39,410 bases of DNA from a virus. Shown piece after piece: positions 29,299-38,108 of the stretch (the first letter of the stretch is position 1; the number at the start of each line of letters is the position of its first letter). The stretch lies in the IMG/VR virus record IMGVR_UViG_3300036785_001212, positions 1 to 39,410 of that record; one strand, 5' to 3'. The position numbers were made by a program, and so were the translations under genes. The notes under the pieces were generated by a model, which was not told the DNA's origin, did no database searches, and saw only the letters and a program-made list of their open reading frames with translations.

Positions 29299-30621
29299 TT
29301 AGGTTGCCGAATTTTGCCACGCGCCGATCGGATGGGTGCCAGCATCGAGTAACTGACCGTCGAACCGCTCGAAGCCAAGGAAGCCGACTTGCAGGTAATC
29401 GGCATAACGTTCCACGAGCCGCATGATCGTCACGCCTCCGGCAACGCGCCGCACCTTGTAGAGCGACATATCGCCGAAGAGCACCGCATAGGCCGACGCA
29501 GCCATCACCGGCATATCGTTGTTCACGACATACGGCTTGTCGAGAATCGTAGGCGGGAACCCGTTCCCGAATCCCGCCGAGATGCCCGGCTGCCAGAGCG
29601 GACGGCCCGCCTGATCGACTAACTGCCGGATCGCGCGCAGGGTTGTGTCATGGAACATAAACTTGGCAGACGGCCGCTCGCGGTATGCCGGATCGACCAA
29701 GTGGTAGACGTTCACGAGGTCTTTGTAACCGATCGATGTACTCGACCCCACCGCACCCTGAACCGTCAGGCCCGCCGCGACGACCGCGGGCTGAATCCCG
29801 TTCGGAGCATTCCCGGCTCCGGCTCCCATCGTGCATTGGAAATTCATCAAGCGGCCAAGCCGGATACCGAGCTTTCGGGCGACATAGGTATCCATGTCGA
29901 AGTAGGAATCCTGCATCAGTTGGATAGGCACGAGAACAATATCCGACGTGCCCATATAGGCGTTAAAGGTCACCTGACCAAAGACCAGATCAGTCGTGGT
30001 TAGCTGCGTATTAATCGCCAGCAGCCGACCTTTATTCACCGTGTCGTTATCCGTCGGCCACGGAAGAGGCGCACCGGTATCAGTCTCGAATACATCGACC
30101 ACACCCAAGATTCCGCCATACCATTTCAACGCCTCTTCGAGCGCGTCCGAGAATCCCTGCGGGATCAGATACCCGCCGCCACTGGTCGTAACAGTCTGCG
30201 CGTTCTGGATACCCATACTTTCAAGCCCGATCGAGCGGCTCTGCATCAGGGTTTGCTCATCCGGCAATAGAGCAGACATTCCGCCGCGGAGCCACTTCGC
30301 AAAGGCTTTCCCATGCGGGCTGTTATCTTTCTGCCGACCGCGCGGCCGGGTACTGAAGCGCGGATCGACCGGCTGATCCGCGGCGAACGCCGGGACAAGC
30401 TGATCTTCCGGAATCGATCCGAGCCCGGTCTCGATGCTCACGATCCGCTCTTCAGCTTTGATCGTCTCTTCGTTCGCGTCAAACTCGGTAAGCATGTTCT
30501 GCCACTGAGTACGCTCTTCGGTATTCAGACCGCGGTCCGCTTTCTTGGCCGTGTCCACGAGGGCGCGCATCTGAGTTGCGAGGCGCGCTTGCTTCTGACG
30601 CAATTCCTTCGCGTAAGACAT
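29299..30621 (-). CDS. Major capsid protein (HK97 fold)
   Basis: 440 residues with GAGGAGAAAAGGTA before ATG. Residues 1-100 are a charged coiled coil (LRQKQARLATQMRALVDTAK) acting as the scaffolding delta domain. It is normally removed by the protease encoded upstream. From about residue 140 the HK97 fold is clear: TTSGGGYLIPQGFSDALEEA, then ILGVVDVFETDTGAPLPWPT (N-arm and E-loop), then SAKFMFHDTTLRAIRQLVDQ and AGRPLWQPG, and AYAVLFGDMSLYKVRRVAGG. Many phages have the Lys/Asn crosslink pair; I cannot confirm it here. The position right after the ClpP-like protease is standard. Confidence 0.9.
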   Translation of the reverse strand: MSYAKELRQKQARLATQMRALVDTAKKADRGLNTEERTQWQNMLTEFDANEETIKAEERIVSIETGLGSIPEDQLVPAFAADQPVDPRFSTRPRGRQKDNSPHGKAFAKWLRGGMSALLPDEQTLMQSRSIGLESMGIQNAQTVTTSGGGYLIPQGFSDALEEALKWYGGILGVVDVFETDTGAPLPWPTDNDTVNKGRLLAINTQLTTTDLVFGQVTFNAYMGTSDIVLVPIQLMQDSYFDMDTYVARKLGIRLGRLMNFQCTMGAGAGNAPNGIQPAVVAAGLTVQGAVGSSTSIGYKDLVNVYHLVDPAYRERPSAKFMFHDTTLRAIRQLVDQAGRPLWQPGISAGFGNGFPPTILDKPYVVNNDMPVMAASAYAVLFGDMSLYKVRRVAGGVTIMRLVERYADYLQVGFLGFERFDGQLLDAGTHPIGAWQNSAT

Positions 30622-30747
30622 TACCTTTTCTCCTCATCGATGGATTCGCGCGCCCACCAGAGCCCGGGCTCCGGCCGCATTTCGCACACGTCACTCTGTC
30701 GGTCCCGCGGACCGGTTGTGCAGAGCTCTGTTTTTTGGGAAACCTTG

Positions 30748-31593
30748 TTAGCTGCGGAGGGTGAGCTCTAAGGCTTCGAGCTCCGCTTCAAAGATGGACA
30801 GCGGCACCTTGTCTTCAGCCGGTGACGCGCAATTACAGGCCGCGGCTTCGCAGGTCATCGATGGGCAACCGCTACAATCGCACCCGTCGCAATTACCATC
30901 CGAGCAGGACGCGCACGAACACGTACACGGCTGCTCTTCGCTCTGGAGAACAGCCGGAACCGACTTCAGCCGCTTCAGAGCCTTGAAACTCCGAGCCAGC
31001 GCCAGCGCGCTCTCGCTCTCTTCAGGCTCCGGCTCGGTGATACCCGTCGCCAGCCCGAGCTCCAGCGCTTCGCTCGCGCCCAGCCAGCTTTCGGCATCCA
31101 TAAGCTCTTTGGCTTTCTCCGCGGTCAGCCCGGCCCGCTGGACATAGGTCTCGGCAACCGAGCTCGATACTTTATCCAGTACGTCGCCCATCTTTCTCAT
31201 ATCTTGGGCATACCCAACGCAGGTTCCCCAAGCGTTATGAATCATCAGCATGGAGCCGGAGCCCATCACCCGGGTATCGCCCGCCATCGCGATAATCGAT
31301 GCGGCAGAAGCCGCGATTCCATCCACGAAGACCTCGACCGGCTTTCCCTGCGCGCGGATCACGTTGAAAATCGCGATCCCTTCGAAAGCATCGCCGCCCG
31401 GCGAGTTGATCCGCACCGCGATCTTATTGAATGGCCCGGCCGAATCGATTTCCTGCTTGACCGTCTTCGCGGTAATCCCGCCGCCCGTCCACCAGTCGAT
31501 ACCGATGTCTTCGTACACGAGGAGCTCTAACGTTCCATCCGGTTGTATAGCGGCCCGGAACTGCGGCTTTAATCTGGCTCGATGCTTGTTCAT
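30748..31593 (-). CDS. ClpP-like head maturation protease with Cys-rich tail
   Basis: 281 residues. Blocks typical of phage ClpP/S49-type prohead proteases: INSPGGDAFEGIAIFNVIRA (60s), DGIAASAASIIAMAGDTRVM with nucleophile Ser96, MLMIHNAWGTCVGYAQDMRK with His119, and MDAESWLGASEALELGLA with Asp166. Up to about residue 215 it is a normal head protease cutting the scaffold domain off capsid. After that come 33 residues (223-255) containing eleven Cys (CTCSCASCSDGNCDGCDCSG and on) before a helical end (LSIFEAELEALELTLRS). The insert is not part of the catalytic fold. It starts on the portal stop (ATGA). Confidence 0.9.
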   Translation of the reverse strand: MNKHRARLKPQFRAAIQPDGTLELLVYEDIGIDWWTGGGITAKTVKQEIDSAGPFNKIAVRINSPGGDAFEGIAIFNVIRAQGKPVEVFVDGIAASAASIIAMAGDTRVMGSGSMLMIHNAWGTCVGYAQDMRKMGDVLDKVSSSVAETYVQRAGLTAEKAKELMDAESWLGASEALELGLATGITEPEPEESESALALARSFKALKRLKSVPAVLQSEEQPCTCSCASCSDGNCDGCDCSGCPSMTCEAAACNCASPAEDKVPLSIFEAELEALELTLRS

Positions 31594-33215
31594 ATGAGCT
31601 CCTCGAAGAGCGCGTCATAGGCCCGGTCGGTAATCGAGACCGCAAGCGCGCTCGTATCTGGTTTTGTCCACGTCAACGACTCAGCAGCAAACTCTTTCCC
31701 GAGCCGGTTCGATTCCCGCTCCGCTTTGGCTTTCATTTCTTCGTCGGGAGTGAAGTACATCGTCATGATCGAGTCAGCCATCGACGCGATCGCGGGCTGA
31801 AGCGCGCGATAAGCAAAGAGCTCATCCGGCTTTTTTCGATTCGCGATCCGTCCAACCGCATCGCGAAAGAGCCGCCGGAACACGTTCGTGATCCGGTCCC
31901 GGCGATGATCGCTCACGATCTCCTGCTCTTGGTCATCCGTAACCGGCCCGCCTTGCGTGGGCTCGGTTCCGTCTTCCTTGTCCAACATACTTTCGAGCGG
32001 AACCATATTTAGCGGAGCAAGGCGAACATCTCCACCCTCATCGGCCGGGATCGGATTCTGGCGAAGACTGCGCAGGATATCGTTTGCCGAGTACACACCG
32101 CAATTGCGCAGAAGCGCGTAACCGGTCGTCTGGGAAGCGAAGTCACCGCGCTGGAAAGCATTGAAATCGTGCTCCGCGAAATAGGGTGGTGCCAATAGCT
32201 TGCGGTTGATCTCCTGCTCGATCCGTACTGCCCACATACGGAGACAGGTGCGCATATAGTCAAGCGATTGGTGCTCGATGTTGTTATTGGTCGCGCGCTG
32301 GAGCGACTGAAGCAGATGCATCGGCATCCGGAAGAGCGCGGCGACTTCCTCGCGCTGAAAGTTGCGCGTCTCCAAAAATTGCGCGTCATCGGGATTGATC
32401 GTGGTCTGTTCCCACTTCATTCCCTCTTCGAGCACCAGCGGCCGGAGCGCGTTTTCTCCGGTGATGATCTCGCGGATCGACTTCTTGAGATTCTCCAGCG
32501 CTTCGGTCCCGAGCGTACCGGGATGAGACAGGATGCCCGAAGCCTTGGCGCCATTGGCGAAGAGCCGCGCCCCGAATTTCTCCGCGGCCAGCCCGATCCC
32601 GAAAGCATTCTGACAGGTCCGGATCGGCGACATACCCACATAACCGTCATATGACAAGCCCGAAATATGAAGTATGTTCTCGGGATCGATGTAACTCGGC
32701 AACCCGTCCTGTGTCGCGGTCGTCGCGTACATCAGCGTCTTCTTGACCAGTCCATTCGATTGATTCAGCGGCAGCAGGACGGGACAAGTCTTTTCAGAGG
32801 GCAAAGGAATAAGCTCGGTCACGCGCGCGGCATTATCGCGCTTAATGAAGCTATAACTGTTCCCCCAACCGAGCACCGAAGCCAACATGGAGCCGCGGAA
32901 AACGATCGCGGTCATATTCTTATTCGAGGCTGAATTCAAGATCGGAAAGAGCCGGTGCTCGGTCGCTTCCCGCACCGAGTCATCGGACAGTTTTTGATAT
33001 ACCGGGAGCGGGAGCCCGCCAAGATCGGCCGCGATGTTCTGGATACAAGCGTAAGCGGTCGTCAGCCGCATCGCCTGTTTCTCGTTGACCATTTCCCCGG
33101 CATCAGAGCGGCCGATCCCGAGAGATTCCATCAGCGCGGAGGGTGGCAGCAAAGGCTGCGCTGGATCTTCCAGCGAGTAATTCTGGATGCCGATAGACCG
33201 CGCGAGTACGCCCAT
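31590..33215 (-). CDS. Portal protein (HK97 family)
   Basis: 541 residues. VNEKQAMRLTTAYACIQNIA then ADLGGLPLPVYQKL is the start of the Phage_portal family (many begin VxxxxAMxxxxVxACIxxIAxxIAxLPL). NMTAIVFRGSMLASVLGWGN, then SKLIPLP-like ELIPLPSEKTCPVLLPL, and EVAALFRMPMHLLQSLQRAT then NNNIEHQSLDYMRTCLRMW are the conserved centre and the wing/clip region. The C-terminal 100 residues are helical (barrel-like). It forms the twelve-subunit DNA entry ring. It overlaps the protease by ATGA and the small membrane protein before it. Confidence 0.93.
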   Translation of the reverse strand: MGVLARSIGIQNYSLEDPAQPLLPPSALMESLGIGRSDAGEMVNEKQAMRLTTAYACIQNIAADLGGLPLPVYQKLSDDSVREATEHRLFPILNSASNKNMTAIVFRGSMLASVLGWGNSYSFIKRDNAARVTELIPLPSEKTCPVLLPLNQSNGLVKKTLMYATTATQDGLPSYIDPENILHISGLSYDGYVGMSPIRTCQNAFGIGLAAEKFGARLFANGAKASGILSHPGTLGTEALENLKKSIREIITGENALRPLVLEEGMKWEQTTINPDDAQFLETRNFQREEVAALFRMPMHLLQSLQRATNNNIEHQSLDYMRTCLRMWAVRIEQEINRKLLAPPYFAEHDFNAFQRGDFASQTTGYALLRNCGVYSANDILRSLRQNPIPADEGGDVRLAPLNMVPLESMLDKEDGTEPTQGGPVTDDQEQEIVSDHRRDRITNVFRRLFRDAVGRIANRKKPDELFAYRALQPAIASMADSIMTMYFTPDEEMKAKAERESNRLGKEFAAESLTWTKPDTSALAVSITDRAYDALFEELI

Positions 33216-33397
33216 CAGAGTGTCCCTTCCCGCTTATTTGGTGCGCGCGCTTTTTGGTGCGCGATCGCGTAAACGGCCGCAAGACAGAAGAGCCCTAGAA
33301 CGATGGCCGCGGCCGCGCGACTCCACGCAGCTATCCCACCGACGATCAGAAGCACTCCCGAGACCAGCAACACGTCCTGAAGGTCAATGTGCCTCAT
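33215..33397 (-). CDS. Small membrane protein upstream of portal
   Basis: 60 residues, two hydrophobic helices (about 8-26, DVLLVSGVLLIVGGIAAWSR, and 27-46, AAAAIVLGLFCLAAVYAIAH) and a basic tail. A protein of this type with a DVLxVxGVxLxVGGxWxxxPAAAxIxxGxFCL pattern is commonly found before the portal gene of siphoviruses. It overlaps the portal start by one base and the glycosyltransferase end by 14. Role unknown; not necessarily lysis. Confidence 0.65.
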   Translation of the reverse strand: MRHIDLQDVLLVSGVLLIVGGIAAWSRAAAAIVLGLFCLAAVYAIAHQKARAPNKREGTL

Positions 33398-34238
33398 TTG
33401 TCTCCATCGGCTCGGGATCGATCTGCAAGATCATGTTGTAGTCGTTAATGCCTTCCTCGATCACCACGCCCGGCCGGAGCTTCAGGAGATTGCGCTTGAA
33501 GCCGGAGTAATCAACCTGATGCTGCCACCGGTCCCACTTCCACGTGATCGTGGTTACGTCCGGGTGTTGCTCGCGAAGGGATTCGGCCATCTTCAGACGG
33601 CCGTCATCCTTGTAGAGCTCCGCGGTATTCCCACCCTTCACGCTCATCGTCGGAAGCTTCCCGGCAAGGAAGGCAAAAAACAGGATTGTGCACCAGCCAT
33701 CCTTTAAGACCCGGAGTGACAGGTCTGTGTCTTCGTTGTAGCGGCCGCGCCAGCGGTACGGGATATCTGTTTTGATCAAAATACAGGAATAGATACGCCG
33801 GTTACGGAGGAAGGGCGGCATCTTTGTTTTCCGCGAAGCAAACATGTGGTAATGAAACCCGGCAATCGCAACGTTTTCGTAGCGGTCAACGAAATCCTCC
33901 GCGGCACGAAAGATCGAGCCGGTCGCCGAAGGCACTTTCAGATTGTGATGTAAGCGGTAAAAGCCTTCGATGTTATCGTCCAGAATCCAATACCGCGAAG
34001 CGAGCCGCGCGGCCGCGTGTTCCCAGACGAAATTGCGGGCCGGGATCGAGCCCTGCCCAAGATTACTGAACGGAAGCGTGATGATTCTCTGCCGATCAAT
34101 GACCGCTGCATACTGGTCACACTCCTGCGGCTCGATCACGATACTGTACGGCACTTTCATCCGTTCCAGTGCCTTCGCGGTGTGCCGCGATTCCCAACGA
34201 CCCTTGGAAATGATATACACCGGATAAAACGGAATCAT
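33384..34238 (-). CDS. TAGT-family glycosyltransferase, intact copy
   Basis: 284 residues from ATG 34238, which overlaps the methyltransferase stop (ATGA); an extension to 34307 would overlap that gene and is unlikely. Motifs: PVYIISKGRWESRHTAKALE (nucleotide-sugar N-terminal strand/helix), PYSIVIEPQECDQYAAVI, LPFSNLGQGSIPARNFVWEH, YWILDDNIEGFY with the DDN metal-binding motif (residues 87-89), RIYSCILIKTDIPYRWRGRY then NEDTDLSLRVLKDGWCTILF, and KGGNTAELYKDDGRLKMAES. These are by memory those of the TET/JBP-associated glycosyltransferase (TAGT) family of phages. Expected to add a sugar to a modified base or another hydroxyl. No hydroxylating partner is visible in the window. Confidence 0.85.
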   Translation of the reverse strand: MIPFYPVYIISKGRWESRHTAKALERMKVPYSIVIEPQECDQYAAVIDRQRIITLPFSNLGQGSIPARNFVWEHAAARLASRYWILDDNIEGFYRLHHNLKVPSATGSIFRAAEDFVDRYENVAIAGFHYHMFASRKTKMPPFLRNRRIYSCILIKTDIPYRWRGRYNEDTDLSLRVLKDGWCTILFFAFLAGKLPTMSVKGGNTAELYKDDGRLKMAESLREQHPDVTTITWKWDRWQHQVDYSGFKRNLLKLRPGVVIEEGINDYNMILQIDPEPMETNEAH

Positions 34239-35047
34239 TCCGGCTCGGAAAACAACGGCAGAGTGTAGCTTTCGTCCCGCATCCATAGCGCGGGCCGGTT
34301 GTTCCACGCTCCGGTTGGGATATGACGATACCCACTCAGCCGCAACGTCTTGTTGAACAGCTTCGAGGTCTCAGGACCGCTCAGCCCGTCTTCGTACGTG
34401 GGAAAATGACCAATCGCGGATTGATTGAACGTATTCGCGATCAGCAACGCGCGCGGCTGAGTCTGTTCCAAGAGATCGCGCAGATGATCGACCGGCCGCG
34501 GGAAGTGTTCAAAATACTCCGACGCGAAGAGTAGATCGACCGGGCTCGTGACGCGCTCTTCCATCTTGAACTTGAATTCTCCCCCAAGACGCATCGCAAT
34601 CCGTGCCTGATACGAATCGATCAGGTTGGTACCGATGACTTCGGCTCCCGGGAATACTTCCGTCAAAGCAGCCGTCGTAAGACCGACTCCACAGCCGAGA
34701 TCGGCGACCCGTCTTATATCTTCCAGCGATCCGGCAATACCCGCGGGCGGCAACGGCTTGACGTCACGAATCACCTTTAGATAGCGCCGCGAATAGACGG
34801 CCCAACATGCCCACGCTTCGGCGAAATAGATCGATTCGCCATAGACGCCGTAGTCAGGCCGGGCGCGCTCCAGCGAAGCGTACCAGCGGCGCTCTAATTC
34901 TCCCGAGAGCGCACCGTCGCCTTTATTCAAACTGGCTACACTCTTCAAAGCGACGTGCTCAATCGCCTCGATTTCTTCTATGCCCTCCGCGCTCACGAGA
35001 TCGAGGAACATATGAAACACGTCACGGCTCGGCGTATCCAGTATCAT
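34235..35047 (-). CDS. Class I SAM-dependent methyltransferase
   Basis: 270 residues, GGAGCCGGAAGCG upstream of ATG 35047. Motif I at residues 114-122 (VADLGCGVG followed by LTTAALTEVF and an acidic strand end GAEVIGTNL) binds SAM; a motif IV-like ASEYFEHFPRPVDHLRDLLE follows, then ALLIANTFN and HIPTGAWNNRP. The first 100 residues form a helical cap (HMFLDLVSAEGIEEIEAIEH). No N-6 adenine (DPPY) or C-5 cytosine (PC) signature is present, so a canonical restriction-type DNA methylase is unlikely. Substrate could be small, sugar-like or a modified base. It sits between the two glycosyltransferase copies and overlaps both. Confidence 0.8.
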   Translation of the reverse strand: MILDTPSRDVFHMFLDLVSAEGIEEIEAIEHVALKSVASLNKGDGALSGELERRWYASLERARPDYGVYGESIYFAEAWACWAVYSRRYLKVIRDVKPLPPAGIAGSLEDIRRVADLGCGVGLTTAALTEVFPGAEVIGTNLIDSYQARIAMRLGGEFKFKMEERVTSPVDLLFASEYFEHFPRPVDHLRDLLEQTQPRALLIANTFNQSAIGHFPTYEDGLSGPETSKLFNKTLRLSGYRHIPTGAWNNRPALWMRDESYTLPLFSEPE

Positions 35048-35885
35048 TCTCGATCGCTTCCGGCTCCGGATCGGTATGCAGAACCATGTTGTAGTTATTC
35101 ACACCCTCAGGAAGCACTATGCCCGGCCGCAGGATCGGCTTATTCTGCTTGAAGCCGGAGGTAATCAACCTGATGTTGCCATCGTCCCCACTTCCATGTG
35201 ATCGTTGCCACGTCCGGATGTTGTTCTCGAAGAGACTCAGCCATCTTCAGACGACCGTCACCCTGATAGAGCTCCGCGGTATTCCCGCCCCGGTTGGTCA
35301 CCGCTTCTTGGCAAGGAAAACGTTAAAGAGAACTGTGCACCAACCATCCTTGAGAGCCCGCAGAGACAGATCCGTGTCTTCGTTGTAGCGGCCGCGCCAG
35401 CGGTACGGGATATCATTCTTGATCAGGATGCACGAATAAATACGCCGGTTAAACCGGAAGGGTGGTGTCTTCGCTTTCCGCGGCGTCAGACTCTCGTACT
35501 GGAAGCCCGCGAGCGCAATGTTTTCGTAGCGGTCAACGAAATTCTCCGCGACCCGGAAGATGGTGCCGCTCCCGACCGGATACTTCGTGTTGCGGTTCAG
35601 CCAGATGAAACGGTCAATGTTATCGTCAAGAATCCAGTGCCGCGGGGCTCCGATCGAGACCGCGTGCTCCCATACCCAATTACGAGCCGGGATCGAGCCC
35701 TGACCGAGATTACTAAAGGGCAGACGGATGATCTGGACCGGATTCCCGGCCGCGGCATATTCGTCATACTCCTGCGGCTCGATTACTTCGCGGAACGGTA
35801 CACCGATCCGGGTCAGATAGCGGGCCGTCTGCCGGTTTCTCCATCTTCCCTTCGAGATCACGTAGACCGGATACCCGGGATTCAT
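35022..35885 (-). pseudogene. TAGT-family glycosyltransferase, second copy, broken by two indels
   Basis: From ATG 35885 (overlapping the upstream gene by ATGA) the frame gives MNPGYPVYVISKGRWRNRQT, then LPFSNLGQGSIPARNWVWEH, HWILDDNIDRFIWLN and RGRYNEDTDLSLRALKDGWC, but stops at TGA 35300-35298 after FLAKKR. A missing base near 35303 puts the next part (GGNTAELYQGDGRLKMAESL) in another frame, which then ends at a TAA. An extra base near 35160 (GGAGG where the intact copy has GGAG) restores the first frame, ending VLPEGVNNYNMVLHTDPEPE at TGA 35022. The two errors cancel and the whole length is 288 codons, as in the intact copy. True pseudogene or sequencing errors. Confidence 0.75.
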
Positions 35886-36322
35886 TCCATGATCTCTATA
35901 TCGTCGCTGATCTCTTCGGGCGGCGGGGCATCGATATACCGCTTGTTGAACGTTCGTCCAATCTCCGCTTCCGGATACCAAATCGAGCGCGTATTCATCG
36001 TCAGGCTCTGCCCCACGAGCGCGGCAAAGGCTTGATAGTCTTCCTTGGTCTCGAAGTGAACATAAATCGTTTTGACCGGAGCCAGGTCTTCCTGAACAAA
36101 CTCCGGCATTCCCTTCCAGTAGTTATCCCACCATTCGCCTTTCTCAAAGAGCGCGGGCTGTACCGGCAGCTTGGCAAGCTCTTCGGGAGAAAGCTCCACG
36201 GCCGCGGTCTGAACCTCACCCGGCTCCGCGGGCTGGCCGTTCGTCGGCTGGAGCTCCTCCGCGCGCGGCTCCGGCTCGTCAAGCGAATACGTACGCCTGA
36301 ATAGTGACAGTTGCGATGACAT
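35882..36322 (-). CDS. Conserved protein of the TAGT module
   Basis: 146 residues. N-terminal 45 are polar/disordered. Then ALFEKGEWWDNYWKGMPEFV, QEDLAPVKTIYVHFETKEDY, QAFAALVGQSLTMNTRSIWY and PEAEIGRTFNKRY. This WWxxxWxGMPEFVQEDLxPxxTIxVHF...RSxWFP pattern is, by memory, a small domain commonly adjacent to TAGT or ParB-like genes in phages and mobile elements. It has no recognised catalytic residues. It begins one base after the large terminase stop and overlaps the glycosyltransferase copy. Partner or specificity protein is a reasonable guess. Confidence 0.65.
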   Translation of the reverse strand: MSSQLSLFRRTYSLDEPEPRAEELQPTNGQPAEPGEVQTAAVELSPEELAKLPVQPALFEKGEWWDNYWKGMPEFVQEDLAPVKTIYVHFETKEDYQAFAALVGQSLTMNTRSIWYPEAEIGRTFNKRYIDAPPPEEISDDIEIME

Positions 36323-36323
36323 T

Positions 36324-38108
36324 TCAAATCACGACCAGCCCGCGGGACGCATAGACAGATACCTTCGTCTTGTTCACCATCGCGCGTGAGATCGCATTGA
36401 GAAGCGCAGATACCGGATCGATTTTGCTGATGCCGTTTTTCTCTTTCCGCGGGAAGATATTGTCATTGAAATCGGCGCGCGCGATGACGCAACTCATCGC
36501 CCACGAGAGAACCGGATCACCGTTGTGATGAAACCGCCGTCCCAAGACCGCGGCTTCCACTTCCTTCATAGCTTCGGAAAGATATTGCGTCGTCTGGGGG
36601 ATGGACACGATCGTATCCTCGCCCATCTTCGCGGCCAAGTCTTGCTGCATCTGGAGCGCGCTCCACGGATCGAACGCAATACACTTCCGATCAAATCCCG
36701 GGATTTCTTCCTCGATCTGTTTCTGGATCGACGCAAGTTGAATCTCCGGCCCGGGCATCGCTTCGAGCGATCCATCCTCCACCCATCGCGCGTAGTGTTC
36801 GTGCTCGCCATCCTGTACTCGATCGAGCGGTACATAGTGATGACCGAAAACATAGTAATGAAGAGCTCCACCTTCGAACCGCGGGAAGACCTTACAACGC
36901 GAAGCCAGATCAATCTTCGCGGCCAGATCGACGCCTTCGTAACAAACTTGCTTCGCGAAGCTCTCCAGCTTCAGAGCCGGGTCCGCGCAGGTATCCCACG
37001 CAGCCATATTCATCCAGCCCGATGCCGCATTAACCCAGAGATTCAGGTGTTTTGTCTTGAATACGTTTTGTTTGTGGTTTGACTGGATCGCGCCCACCTG
37101 TGCGTCGAGCAGGAAGCTCTCCGAGACGGATACGCCGAAGTTTGGGTTTGCTTTTTGGAGTGCGGATTTTGACTTCCAATCATCCCCCTTGTCAATCGTG
37201 AAAATGATCCCGAAGCGCCGCTCGTTTTCGATCCGGCCCTCAAGCATCATCTCCACTTCACGCTGCATGGTGTGACACGGACCTTCGATGCTCGATCCGG
37301 CCGTGGAGATTACGAACAGAAGCGCCTGAGACCGCGCGCCCATTCCCGTCTGCATCGTGTCGAGAAGCGAGCTCGTCGGGTGTTCGTGGTATTCATCGAT
37401 GATCGCGCAACTCGGCGAGCTTCCGTCACCGGGATCACCGACCATCGGCTGAAAGCGGCTCCCGTCACCCTCGATGTAGAGACTCTTGGCCGCGGCTTTT
37501 ACGCCGAAGACGTCATACAGGTCGGGCGTCTTGCGGGCCATCTGCCACGCGGACCGGAAAACCTCCATCGCCTGACGTTCCGTCGTGGCGCCAGAGTAAA
37601 TCTCCGCGGACTGCTCTTTGTCCATGCAGAGCATATAGAGACCGATTGCCGCGGCCAGCGTTGACTTACCATTCTTCCGTGGAACCAAGACCAATACTTC
37701 CCGAAAGCGGCGTTTCCCGCTCCGCTTCTCTACCCACCCGAAGATAGACGCGACAATGAAGACCTGCCACGACCCAAGACGAAAGCGGTCCGTGCGGCCG
37801 GTCCCGACCCGGGCCCACTCGCCGCGAACGTGGGGGAGCTCCTCAATGAAACGACAGGCTCGCCCGGCGAGCTTGCCGTCAAACCGGAAGGAGAAATCCT
37901 TCGTGCGCTGCCGTTCAAGGTCAGCGAGATGCCGCTGGCACGCCAGCTTGACCCATACGCAAGCCGGGATCAATCCCTCTGCGACCTCCCGGGCATACCG
38001 GTGCGCGACCTCCGCGTGACGAAGATCAGGCCCGATCCCGGCCGCGAATTTCCTGCGCGAGGCCGGCGAGGGCACTTCCGCGGGCGGAATTTGGATTGCT
38101 TCCTGCAT
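36324..38108 (-). CDS. terL: Large terminase subunit
   Basis: 594 residues. ATPase: Walker A-like VLVPRKNGKSTLAAAIGLYM (residues 141-160), Walker B CAIIDEYHE (234-242), coupling motif LLFVISTAGSS. Nuclease domain: VDLAAKIDLASRCKVFPRFE, which carries acidic metal ligands, plus later KCIAFDPWSALQMQ. The ordering and LVPRKNGKS motif are of the Terminase_1 (HK97-like) family. It docks on the portal and pumps DNA. Overlaps the small terminase gene by 83 bases (an internal start is possible, but ATG 38108 has AAGG three bases upstream). Confidence 0.93.
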   Translation of the reverse strand: MQEAIQIPPAEVPSPASRRKFAAGIGPDLRHAEVAHRYAREVAEGLIPACVWVKLACQRHLADLERQRTKDFSFRFDGKLAGRACRFIEELPHVRGEWARVGTGRTDRFRLGSWQVFIVASIFGWVEKRSGKRRFREVLVLVPRKNGKSTLAAAIGLYMLCMDKEQSAEIYSGATTERQAMEVFRSAWQMARKTPDLYDVFGVKAAAKSLYIEGDGSRFQPMVGDPGDGSSPSCAIIDEYHEHPTSSLLDTMQTGMGARSQALLFVISTAGSSIEGPCHTMQREVEMMLEGRIENERRFGIIFTIDKGDDWKSKSALQKANPNFGVSVSESFLLDAQVGAIQSNHKQNVFKTKHLNLWVNAASGWMNMAAWDTCADPALKLESFAKQVCYEGVDLAAKIDLASRCKVFPRFEGGALHYYVFGHHYVPLDRVQDGEHEHYARWVEDGSLEAMPGPEIQLASIQKQIEEEIPGFDRKCIAFDPWSALQMQQDLAAKMGEDTIVSIPQTTQYLSEAMKEVEAAVLGRRFHHNGDPVLSWAMSCVIARADFNDNIFPRKEKNGISKIDPVSALLNAISRAMVNKTKVSVYASRGLVVI

